DNA of 64,000 bases from the NCBI GenBank assembly GCA_023627715.1, contig JAMAHW010000004.1, positions 372,001 through 436,000 on the forward strand, read 5' to 3'. Positions 11,114 through 21,870 of the stretch are shown piece after piece (the stretch's first letter is position 1; each line of letters opens with the position of its first letter). The DNA comes from Periconia sp. R9002. Lineage: Eukaryota > Ascomycota > Dothideomycetes > Pleosporales > Periconiaceae. Below the pieces are notes generated by a model. That model made no database searches and had not been told where the DNA came from. It worked only from the letters and a program-made list of their open reading frames with translations. A program made the translations under genes and the position numbers.

Positions 11114-12820
11114 GGCTGCTCACAAAGTATAGAAGTGAGGAGGCAACCTGCAGTAAAGCAAGTGCAACCCGCACGGGCAAGCCATCGCCATTATATAGCG
11201 AATTGACGTAGCTTCGCTATAGATACCGTCCCGAATCCCACTATCTGTACGAAGGTGGGCCAAAAGACTAGGATTGGGAACTGATGTCGTGGACGGAGGT
11301 CAAGCATGGGTCGTTCGCCACAATTTCTTGAGAGATAGCTTGCTTCCTTGATGCTGTTTTCCCTTTTCGATCCGTGCCGTCATTTGCTTCACATCCTTGT
11401 TCATCGTGGGCGTTGACTAAAGGCGAATCAGAGATGGGCTGATGTATGCACAGATCTTAAGCTTTCCGTTACTCTCCTTCCTATTTAGGAAGCTGTGAAG
11501 CGTGTCGTGTTATCTGTCGCGAGAACTGGGGAAAGACCTGATTAGCGGGGAAACATTTTTGGGAAGGCATTCCGCAGATTACTGCGACTTCTAGCCAGCA
11601 TCCCCTCGTTTAAAGATTGCAACAGTGGAAGCATTGTATTTCGCAATTTCGCCCTAGAGGCTAACATGAAAAGCAGTAAACTAAAGAACATCGCTCAATC
11701 AACCATGAGTCGTCAGATTAAGCTCGCTATCTTTCTTCTCGCGATCATTATTCTTATATTCCACACCAATTGTTGGGGGTTTCCGCAAGTCTATTGATGT
11801 TGCTTGTTCTATTCACCGCGCATCTACGTAGGCATCTGCTCGCACCTGCACCAATCGTTTATACGACAGTGCATTAAATAAGTCTTTTGTTTATAGGCTA
11901 CCCATCAGTAGAAGAGAATATTTCAGATAAGTATGTACTTTTCTTTCATGCAATATTCTTCGCTTTCACCCTCACAAACCAAATGTTCAAGAAGTACTGG
12001 AAGGGGAATCATATCAGTAGTTTCTAGTCTTGAACCTTCTAAGACAATATTTTAAAAGAATCCTATAACGTACATATAAACCTATCGGGCTGTTAGGTGT
12101 GCTACTGTGTGAATATGTCGTGCAATGCATACATGTAGACTACGATACAGGCAGCACGATAATCGAAAACCGATGACGAGTTCGTGCGCCCGCGGTCATC
12201 GGTGTATGTGGTGGCACAGAGAAGGTGCATATTTCGCAATCCCCTTATCGCCGTACCTGCAGTTATTCGCGACCAACGTCAATCCCATACCAGGGTGCCT
12301 CGTACGCACTGCATGATTATGACGTAGAAGATCGAGAGGAAAGAGCGAAAATCATACACCAGTTGCCCTCCAAACTACTTCTAAATAATTAGGTACTTGG
12401 ATTTATCTCCATGGAAGGCTCACGTGACTGTTTTCAGGCGCACTCCCACATGCATCCTCTTGTACTTTTACTCTCTGACTACATAAATACATGTATATAG
12501 ACATGTACTACTACAATACTCTGCGATGATTCATTCATACTTTTCATAGACATGTACATCATCGATTACACTTCCAGAACTGCAATGAATTTTCTAATTG
12601 ATGCACGATGCTTCACCCTTCCAAAATAGATGACTAGATCCAACAAGAGGCAAATAATGCCCAGTTGATTTCTTGACAAAGGTTGTGTATTTATATATAC
12701 AGAAGAAATGGATTTTGCAAAGAAGAGGCATCAAGCCCACAGCTTACTGCATCGCTTCCCTCTTTCCAGGAGGGTGACATTGCTTTGCTAATTTTCTTGT
12801 GCTTCACTCGGAGGAAACAT
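11114..12820. other. gene-free spacer
   Basis: About 1.7 kb upstream of the S41 peptidase gene and downstream of the GH114 gene. AT-rich, with no supported coding region. A TCACGTGA palindrome lies at 12420-12427, of unknown relevance. Confidence 0.5.
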
Positions 12821-13972
12821 TCAATTGTTCGCCCCCCAGCGCCACGACTGCCACTTCTTCGGCCTGTCGCTCGCTTCCTCCTCATCCTCGTCATCTTCCT
12901 CCTCACCTTCGTCCAAAGGAGTCTTCGTTGGTTTAGCAGCAGCTCCAGTCCTAGTAGCAGATACGGATGGAGCAGGTACAACAGACGACTTTGTTGGAGC
13001 CGTAGTCACACTCGGCTTCGCAGAACCACTCGTAGCCGAAGGCTTTGTAGAACTCGCTGGTGCCTGGCTCGAAGAGGGCGCTGCGGGAGCTGGGTCATTG
13101 CCCCCACTCGTAGCACATTGGCCACCCAAAGTATTCAAACCCTGATCAGAGGGCTTGTTCAAAATGGTAAGCTTGACGCCGGCGGGAGAATCGCATTTGT
13201 TTCCGCCATACTCGATATTGAAGACGGCCTTGTTGGCGGCAGTGAAGGGCTTGTACGCATCACACTCGCCGTACTCGTGGCACTGCTCGTTGACAGCGAA
13301 TTGAACCACGTCGACTACATCCGGGATGAGATCCAAGGCATTCTTGAGGCCGATGGCGAGATTGGCGGACGCAGCTTCCTGGGCGAGGAATTTGACGTAG
13401 GCGGCATAGTCATCCTTCTTCAAGCCCCAGCCATCTTGGTTGCTGCTCTGTATCACCCGCGAGTTAGAGGTAACGCGTCGATGAAGACCAGTGGGGTTGA
13501 AACTTACGAAGCCGTCAACGTTATCGGGATCAATAGCATCGCAGCCCTTCTCCTTGGCCAGCGCGATACGCTTCTTCATGACGGCTTTGACATTGTCACT
13601 CGTGACCTTGAGCCAGTTCTCACCTGGCCAGTCCTCCATTGCTTTGCCATAATCACTGCTCTGGAAGCTGCTCTTGTCATCGCGCCAGTCCTCGCGGGTA
13701 CCAGCAGAGAAGTAGCATATCACCTTCTTGCCAGATGACTTGAGGTCGGCAATGCTGGCGGTATCAGTGTCAAACAGATCAATGTCAATCACCGAGTAAG
13801 CTCCATTGGAATTGATCTGCTTGGCGTTGGTAGACCCTTTGTTGAGGATGATATCGAAAGAAGTGCCGGCGGGGAAAGAGGTCACGGCTCGGCGGGCGAT
13901 GCTTGGTTGGAAGGGGTGCGCGACAGCGAGGTTGGCTGTGCCAATGAGAGCTAAAGCAGTTTTCACAAGCAT
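12821..13972 (-). CDS. Secreted GH114-type glycoside hydrolase with acidic tail
   Basis: Exons 13972-13508 and 13447-12821 give 363 residues. A signal peptide (VKTALALIGTANLAVAHP) is followed by a TIM-barrel domain resembling endo-alpha-1,4-polygalactosaminidases (GH114): SVIDIDLFDT, VICYFSAGTREDWR, CDAIDPDNVDGF with putative catalytic acids, AIGLKNALDLIPD, and EQCHEYGECDAY. The catalytic region ends near residue 255. A Ser/Thr/Pro linker of about 75 residues follows, then a strongly acidic run (EGEEEDDEDEEEA) and a basic, aromatic end (RPKKWQSWRWGANN). The 60-nt intron has no in-frame stop, so retained transcripts would still be translatable. GH114 enzymes act on galactosaminogalactan-like polymers; that substrate is inferred here from family membership. 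No GPI signal is evident. Confidence 0.87.
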   Translation of the reverse strand: MLVKTALALIGTANLAVAHPFQPSIARRAVTSFPAGTSFDIILNKGSTNAKQINSNGAYSVIDIDLFDTDTASIADLKSSGKKVICYFSAGTREDWRDDKSSFQSSDYGKAMEDWPGENWLKVTSDNVKAVMKKRIALAKEKGCDAIDPDNVDGFVSFNPTGLHRRVTSNSRVIQSSNQDGWGLKKDDYAAYVKFLAQEAASANLAIGLKNALDLIPDVVDVVQFAVNEQCHEYGECDAYKPFTAANKAVFNIEYGGNKCDSPAGVKLTILNKPSDQGLNTLGGQCATSGGNDPAPAAPSSSQAPASSTKPSATSGSAKPSVTTAPTKSSVVPAPSVSATRTGAAAKPTKTPLDEGEEEDDEDEEEASDRPKKWQSWRWGANN

Positions 13973-15541
13973 GTTGAAAAGACGCCGGAAGAATTTCTGT
14001 TAAAAAGTAGTGAGAGGCGAGTTGGTAAACTGTGAAGAATTGAAAGAATCTGTTCGACAGAACAAGAGGCCAAGCTCTACTGAAAAAAAAGTGCGATCGA
14101 AGATAAAAGAATGACGACGATCAGCAGCAAGGAAATGAATGCAAGACAGCTACCTAGAGCGATGAAGGTAGGAATTTGATGTCGGCACTTAGTGATTTAT
14201 ATTTTCACAAAGTACTCCGCATGGCCGGTTCCCGCCCCCAGCCCGGCTACCCCAGATGATGCTCGCCAGTCTTCTAAAATGATCCTCGTGTTGGGCTCCA
14301 CCGAACTCCGTGTGCATCTAGACTAACTGATGTGCCTTTACAAAGCCAAAGCGCGCGCGTCGGCGGCAGATACTATATGTGAGACAGCATCTAGGATAGG
14401 GGAACGGTCACCGCAGACGACAAACAAATTGTTCTTACAGTAAGCAACCAACGCAACCAATGCAACCAACAAGGTTCTTACATCGGGAGATCGAAGACAA
14501 TGCATAGTTGCATCGGAGATTGAAAGGAGCGCTGCGATTTAAATGAAGGAATCAGCACAAGTAAAACATGACACGAAGAATGTCCTTGCCTATGGACGTG
14601 CGCCATAAAGAATTGTTTGAAAGGAGTACTATAACTGTGTTGTTTAATGCTTGCCGCGCCCAATCGCGCAATCCTTCCTCCTTTGGCCACCTCGTGCTGT
14701 TTCGTAAGTGCTTAATTTGTTTCTTCACCCCTGGCAGTGCGTTTGCATTTGTCACCAGTAACCATTTGACCACTCATATCCTCGAACATAAATTGTGCGC
14801 CAATGTGCAGTAGCTAATTGCTGTGAGCTTCAGATAGAGGGCAACCGCCATCAGCTTACTATAATGAGCACACCAATTGATGTATGCAGTGCTGTTGGGA
14901 GGTGTGGTTGCAGATCGATCAACTACCGGCAGTGCTAGACGGAACATCAGGATAGAAAAAGGACGCTTAATTTTGTCAACGTGCTCCTTGGACTCGATGG
15001 CGAGATTCCCATGTAGTTCATACGCGCCCACAAGGCCGCAGTGCTTATCCTATTGCAAAATTCCGAGAATGCTTGGGCATCGAGAAGGAGATCCTCACAT
15101 TCGTGAATTGTGTATTTAAAAGCAGAATGAGCGCTAGAAAAAAAATTCTATATTATATTCCTGTTATATAATGGGATTCGTTGCGGGAATTAGACTGCAT
15201 TTCAGTCTTAGAGTTACCACCATCCCAAAGCATCTCCCGGCCAGAATCCCGGTATTACCCCACGCGTTGCTTATACATGGCCTCGTAGATTCAAATGATA
15301 GCAATATCATTTAGGAAAGAAGAAAGAACACTAAGCCGATAAGCCAAAGTTGAGTAGGAAGAGACGCCTTTGTTCCTATCCAAGACGGTGAAGGTGAAAC
15401 CGGTGCCGCAGAAGTATTGTTCCTTTGTTCTGACTTAGCCCCAACAAATTCGGAATATATTTGAGATCATTTTCCAAGATTGAAAAGAACCAAGAATAAG
15501 AATATGGAGTAGAGATGGTTCGACGCCGTTGGCTAGACGAC
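13973..15541. other. gene-free spacer
   Basis: About 1.6 kb holding the promoter of the GH114 gene and the 3' flank of the radical-oxidase gene. Opposed short open frames near 14.5-14.8 kb lie on both strands and match nothing recognisable. Confidence 0.5.
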
Positions 15542-18197
15542 TTACGAAACCTGCACGAACTGGCCCATAGCTGGCACGCCATCTACCAACACGTAGACGA
15601 CATAAGGACCAGGAGGCGCAACGTTCCTGTTAGGAGGCATGGTGACGGTGATGGTTTGACTTGTGCTTGAGGCATCAAATCCCTCGGTATCAAGGAAGGC
15701 CATGCGATGACCCATGTGAACGGAGTGAGTGACAAAACCGCCGTAGTACAGTGAAACCTTGACAGCCTTTGAATTTGCAGGGTTATTGAAGCTGATGGTG
15801 AACTTCGAACCGTCTGCCTTAAGGTCTTTACTAGAAAGCTTAACATCTGACGGGCGAGTGGGGTTACCCTGAAGGTAAGGTGGCGTATAGATCTCGTTGC
15901 GGAACTCAGTAACATATGGATTTTGAGCGTTAGGCTGGAGAATTGGCTGCTCAACGGGGTTGGAACCAGAGATTAAGAGAGTACCATCGAGCAAAAGCAG
16001 AGCAACACTGTGGTAAAGACGTGCGATGTCTGACTTGGGGCCGGTGCTCCAGCGCTTGCCGTGGGGTTGCTCGGGGTCGTAGATCAAAATGTCGAAAGCG
16101 GGATTGCGAGCAACGCCAAATCCTTGTGCACCCTCTTGCGCGCCATTGACCCATACAACAGTGCCATCAGGAAGCAAGGTGCCCTCAACCATACAACGAC
16201 CCTCAGGCATAGAATCCATTTCCCAAGTAGGATTGACGTCAAGGGGCTTCATACGACCACAAGATGGGTCACCAGGGGCAGTGATGTCTTGATATGGTCC
16301 GCCACCGCAAATGACAACCTCAGGAGCCCAGTTGTTGGAGCTTGACAAAGGCAAAAGGACGGATCCACCAGTGTTGGGGTAGGTACGATAGCTTCCAGGG
16401 AGATCAGGTAGAGTACGAACGACAGTCCCGCCATTGACATTGAATATCTCTGCAGATTTGGAGGTCATAACGAATAGATTTCCGTCATTTAGCAAATGAA
16501 GGAAGGGGTACATGTAGTAAGGCTGGTTTTTGTTCAAAATTTCCATGTTGGTACTCTTGGTCATAGGTGTGCCATTCGCATCGAGAATTTCATAGGTCGG
16601 GTTGTTGTTTTCGGGTTTAGTGGGATCAAGGCCGTTTAGTGAACCGGATGCAACGAATATTTTGGAGTCTGGCATGATTTGAACAGAGGCATACCAACGA
16701 GCAGTATCAAGCTGAGTACCAGGTTCATCCCAGCCCTGGCCATCGAAGGAAGCGTCATCAGCAGAGCGTTTGAGGAAACGGATACCTTTGAAGCCATCAC
16801 CGACAGTGGGGTCGATGAAGTCTAGAGGGGCATTACCACCAAGAGAAGCAAATCGACCATCAGCAAGGAAGATGCCACCAGAGCAGAATGCATTGGTCTT
16901 GTAAGAAAGCGGGGTGAGCTTCTCGGTTACTGGGTCGTACTCGGATGAGTATGCGTATTGGCCGTTAGGAAGTTCGAGCTCAGTATAGTTTTCGACTTTG
17001 TCCAAAAAGACAACCTTGCCGTTGGGCATAAGACCAGCGTGCATGGCAGGCACACCAGACCGGCCCTTCTGTACAAGAGTACCAGGCTTAGGTGCAGCTG
17101 GTGCAGGGCTAGCACTGGGTGCAGGGACAGCGGGAGCGTTGACGCAAGGTCCGGATTGGCAGCCTTCACCGCAGTGAGAAGTGGTGTTGCCACAATATCC
17201 ATACATGGAGCAGCATGATCCTTGCGGCCAATCACCACAGACAGTGTTGCCAAATGTCGCACCACAGCTTCCATCTACAGTAGGTGTACCCGTCGGGTTG
17301 GAAGCACCGCTGGTAGGCGCCCCTATAACAGGTTCACCCGAGGTTGTTGTAGAAGGGGGGCGTGTATTGGACGCAGAGGCCGGGGCGGAGGTGGTAGGGT
17401 TGGCATCTTTGCAGCCATTCTGGCAACCATTAGCCGCAAGACAGTGGCCATCCGTAGAACCGCAGTAGCCTAGATAGTGAAAGTTAGTGAAGTTCGAAAA
17501 GATGGATATCAATGCGCTACTGAAACCCTGGAGGGTTATCCCAAACTCTTGTATACGAGAACACGTACCGTAAGAAGAGCAGCATCCACCGTACGCTCCA
17601 TTGGCGTCGCAAGTAGCGTCACCAAAGTCCTTTCCACATCTACCATCATCTCTTGGGGGAACGGCAGGTGTTGTGGACGATTGAGGTTGTGTCGGAGCAT
17701 CGTCACCAGCACTAGTTTTGGTTGTGCAACCCGAAAGGCAGCCGTCACCGCAGTGAGCAGGGGTACTTCCACACTGATGAGCGTTAGGGAAAGCTTCGCG
17801 CATATGAAGACGTTTTTCATACCCATCCGTACTGACTGCAGCATGTTCCATCGTACACATTGCTGTTGGGGTCGCAAAGCAGATTACCATGGGCCGGTCC
17901 ACACTGGCCATCGGTGGAGTATTTCTGGGTTTGCCTCTTCTCAGGCACAGTGCTCACAAAGGACCTTGGCGCATCAGGTTCGCAGCTAGAGGCTGTTAGT
18001 TCACATTCATGTTCTGTACCTTGGATTGGGTCCTGATCTGGGTCAACTTACGTATTGTTTTCTGTGCAAGATTGGCCAGTCAGGCATCGATTGGACGCCG
18101 GTGAATCGAATTTGCAAGTAGGGTTCACCCATTCAAAGTTAATATTTGCCGCGGCAAGGCCGACGAAGGCGCCTGCGGTCAAAAGTGAGGTCCTCAT
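15542..18197 (-). CDS. Glyoxal-oxidase-like copper radical oxidase (AA5_1) with three CBM18 modules
   Basis: Exons 18197-18052, 17985-17823, 17773-17569 and 17469-15542 sum to 2442 nt (813 residues). A signal peptide ends near residue 17 (AAA-NINF). Three chitin-binding CBM18 (hevein-like) modules follow at about 74-117, 146-191 and 236-280, each with the CCSxYGxCG signature, joined by Thr/Ser/Pro linkers. The catalytic domain (about 300-813) is a kelch-type beta-propeller plus a C-terminal galactose-oxidase-like domain. All expected radical-copper residues are present: Cys367 in NAFCSGG, Tyr431 in ARWYASVQ, Tyr657-His658 in ARLYHS, and His753 in VTHSVHMGHR. Expected reaction: oxidation of small aldehydes or alcohols with release of H2O2, targeted to chitin by the CBM18 modules. 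Introns 2 and 3 interrupt CBM18 modules 1 and 2. The first acceptor is the AG at 17986-17987, because the AG 7 nt upstream would create a stop. Confidence 0.92.
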
Positions 18198-19560
18198 CCT
18201 AAGATCTAAGATATCATAAGCAGGGGAACAGTACAGGGTAAGAGTGAAAAAGAGAAGTTCGGATAGTAACGTTTCGGTAGAGGTGTCCAGTAAAGAGATG
18301 AAGCAAAAAAAGGGGAAGATGAGCAAACACCAGACGAGTGTCCAAGGTTACACGTATGTGTTAATGAGATGTGATGTGGCCAACAGCGCATGTTCGTGGC
18401 ACAGAAGAAGCAAGTGCGCCCCCGAAGCACGAGTTGAGCAACAGCATGTTTTGAGAAGATTGGCGGTACCTACCTGATCAGGGGATGGTTGATTCCCAAG
18501 TTGTGGATTAAATATCGTGTTTGGGAACCAGAAGAAAACGAAGAAAAGGATAATAATGAGGGAACAGGTGCAGTAAACACACCGCTGCGAGATGAGTTGT
18601 TTTAAAAAAAATTATTTCCTAGGAGTTTGAAACGAGAGGATGTGCCAAAGGAGGCACGGAACGAATGAAGACCTGCACAAGCAAAGTATGGTAGTTATCC
18701 TTCGCCGAGGTACAGAAGCGGTGGAAGCGGAAACAAAAAGAAGGGTGATAGCATGTAGCTCTTGTACTTGTCCATGGTGTGGGTAAGGCAATGGGCCATA
18801 GAAGCTACCTACGTACTAGCTGTAGCCAAAATCCAGGCTAGAAACCGTCGTCCAGTCGTAGCTCGGGGCCCCCCAGCAAGAGCAGGGAGTGTTGTTCATT
18901 AGAGTTGGCCAATGGCAGCGCCGGTTGGGGAGGGTCATGGATGAAGACAATAATTTTCTGATGCAAACGAGACGATCGACCCGAGGGGCATGCATGTGTG
19001 TGTTGCATGGCGCATTGCTATTTCAGGACCTGGAGTCGTGCTGCTAGTAGGTTAGTTGTTGACGCACGACGAGAGAAATACTGGGATGCGTCTCGAAGTT
19101 GGTAGGACGGCAAATAGGGGAGATGAAGCGACCCCGCCGATGTGGTATTCCCGGAAACAAAAAAAATTGAAGACTAAAAGAAGGACGGATACGAGGAAAA
19201 GGGCTACGTGGTTCGCCTTTGTGGGGCACAAGTCGAGGATTGACAATGAGGCGCTGGCAGACTACATGTCAGTGGCGCGGCCGGAACTTGCGGCGCAGTT
19301 GGATATTGGGGAGACTGTATACGCGATTCTCCGATTGTAGTACTGTGAGAATATATCCATTGTAGAGCCGGGACATTGGCCGTCACTGCTGATTTGTGTA
19401 CGACTTTCTAACCCTTACCTGCCACGCCATGCCATCAACGATACTTGTTCCATGGGCGAGCCATCAACAGGACGACGCAGGTACACGCCTTGGACCCGCC
19501 GGTGCGGCCGACGGCCGGCCTACAAGCTGTCAGTAAATGGGGCGGGTGATTGGGGAAAGC

Positions 19561-19580
19561 TTGAGTTGAGTTGAGTTGAG
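19561..19580. repeat. TTGAG pentanucleotide repeat
   Basis: Four perfect tandem copies of TTGAG. Located in non-coding DNA; no function suggested. Confidence 0.8.
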
Positions 19581-20122
19581 GTCAACCGTCACGGTCAAGC
19601 AATGCCCGACAAGACGCCGACCCCTGAGCGACTCGCTACTACTAGGTACTAGTTTACCCACTCTGTCATAGCTAGTCAGGCGTTTGGTCTTTTGTGCCGA
19701 CGTACCAGCCCCATACCAAGCCATGACTTTGGCCTTACAGTTACATTGTCCTGGTGTTTGCGAACATCAATGGCAAAGTAAGCCCTCTGCGATGTTACCT
19801 ATTGCTGTTGTGATGCAAAACCTGTGCGTGAAAGCTAAGCTGGGATGCATCTCGGCGATAATTGGTACCGAGTTTCATATCGGCCCTGTCACGTCGGTGG
19901 CTGACCAAGAGAGGTCCAGCACTCAGGTTGAAGAGAAGAAGATTTCGCTCTTGTTGAGCACCAAGTGTCCATAGATATGTCCAGCATCCAAACTATTGAG
20001 CAATCCAATATTGTAGCCAGCCGTTTATCCAGATCTAGAAACCCGGTCCCTCTTCGTCTGCCCTACAACCACACTTTTTTACCTATATAGTATTCTTTCC
20101 CACCATCTAACCTTCTCTAGAA

Positions 20123-20233
20123 ATGCCACCTGCTCCGACACGTTTATCCGTCAATGGCGTCGTCCCTGGTGCGAAACGACAGTCCACTATTCATCTACTT
20201 TCGGCTCTGACCGCGTCTGCCACCCCAGCGTGA
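20123..20233 (+). other. short open frame with core-promoter-like upstream context
   Basis: A 36-codon ATG-initiated frame (MPPAPTRLSVNGVVPG...) preceded by TATATAG at 20084-20090 and a CT-rich leader, the arrangement expected of an expressed fungal gene. It ends at TGA with no clear continuing exon. The segment NGVVPGAKRQSTIHLLSAL faintly recalls the DGK-x-RGA...HLL block of DDE-type (ISAs1) transposases, but over too short a length to be reliable. It may be a small gene, a relic or chance. Confidence 0.15.
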
Positions 20234-21870
20234 CTAACGGATTCTCCACCCATCAATCCAATAATCCTACAATTTGCCTACGTACCCAGTTCACCTAGCT
20301 CAGCCCGAAGCAGCCTCATGCATGCGCAGGAAATCGAAGTGTGCAGAGGGCTTCTTTGCGCACGCAGGAAAAACCACAACATCGAACACATTGATCGCAT
20401 TTGCCGCCATGATCCACGTCCAAGCCGCACGCTTTGCCCACTTCTAATCTAAGGAGCGTACAGCGGTGGCATTGATGCACTCACAGAGGTACCTGAATCT
20501 TCTCGCCAGTATTTGCAACCCGAGCGAATTTCATCCTTTTCCTGTCTCCTTCTGCTCCTCTGATGGCGGTGCACCCTTAGCCTGCAAGATCAACGAAACG
20601 CAGAGGGCCCTGACGGCTTAGTACTTTCGGCCCTGCCAATACTAGCTGTAGCCTTGTCCAGGCAAGCTTTTTTAATTTTCGGTTGGGAAGCTTGTTCTTC
20701 AAGCCAAGCTCGAAAGCGATGTTCCTGAATCGCATCCCGACTCATCCGCCTCGTAGTATTCGGGTAGATGGGCCGAATTCAATAGGCCATTTGTTCCGCT
20801 CAGCGCTAGGCCAAAGCTGCGGGACGAGGAGTTTGTGAAGAAACTGTTCCTACATGTCTAATGAGCTTGATGTCAGCTTCATTGCCGTACTACAAAAACA
20901 AACTCAAAATACGAACTCACAGCTCATAGAACCCAATGGGACACGCTGGACCCTGCTCCAACAAATCTAAGATAGGAGCCGAACTGAAACATTTCTGGTG
21001 CCTTGTATCTCTCTTCTTATCTCTCTAAAATTCACATACCCCTCTTTTCTCACCGCTCCCTGCACAGAAAGCATGACGTCTGCTGTGACGACGTAGGGTC
21101 TTTTCGATGCGCAATTCGAAAGTCTGTAGTTCAAATGATGGGACCACAAACCTGCTACACACCATCATGACTCCCAAGATTCTTAATTTTTTCAACTGTC
21201 AATCCGTAACATCGTTGGCCATCCATGAAACGCCGGGAAGCAAACACGCTGTTGTATCACGTTCGCCTGCACCATCTTCAACCACGACCAGGCTAGTTAT
21301 TCCTCGGCAATTCCATCCTGGACCCAATGTACCACGGCATTTTTTTTGTCAGGGGGAAGCGACGAAAAGGCTCACTCCCCGTAAGGAAATTCCAGCAGCG
21401 CGCAATCGCGACTGTAACGCAGCTGGCCATCCACAGAGCATCCTCCATGCGTACTACAGGAAATGTACATGCCAGGGCGGCCCCAATTCAAGAACCGACC
21501 CTACCAACCCTTACCTACCACTCTTCATAGGCAACGTCAAGTGTAGTAAAAAATTGGGGAAGTTTTCCTAACTCCCTTGATGAATTTGTCATTTTCCAAT
21601 GCGTGATGCATATATATGTACTCGCTCGCCTTCCTGCTGACACGCAAAAACATCAAGTATTTCCAATGGGCAGTGTAGTTGTAGATGACGGCGATCATGA
21701 ATTCTATATCATTATCATTTGATCATGACTTCGTTATGCGATACCTTGATACATCGAGACACAACACCAAACCCAAACTCCTTTTTTTGTTCCGCTAAAC
21801 TCATAAACACAGCCCTTTCGTGTATCCATCCACCACACCACTCTACTTCATCAATCCGCCTTACTGACCA

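Larger units (their letters stand above)
18198..21870. other. gene-poor region
   Basis: A 3.7 kb stretch between the radical-oxidase start and the next gene's 3' end. The part next to 18197 should hold the oxidase promoter. Apart from a pentanucleotide repeat and one short open frame (separate entries), nothing is supported. No transposase, inverted repeat or rRNA was recognised. Confidence 0.5.

Noticed and set aside
12683..13738. 351-codon plus-strand open frame
   Set aside because: It is antisense to the GH114 gene, Arg/Ser-rich in the first part and without domains. The minus strand carries a signal peptide and a recognisable catalytic domain.
15542..17911. Long unspliced frame as the whole oxidase gene
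   Set aside because: It begins without a signal peptide and breaks two CBM18 modules. The four-exon model gives a signal peptide and intact modules.
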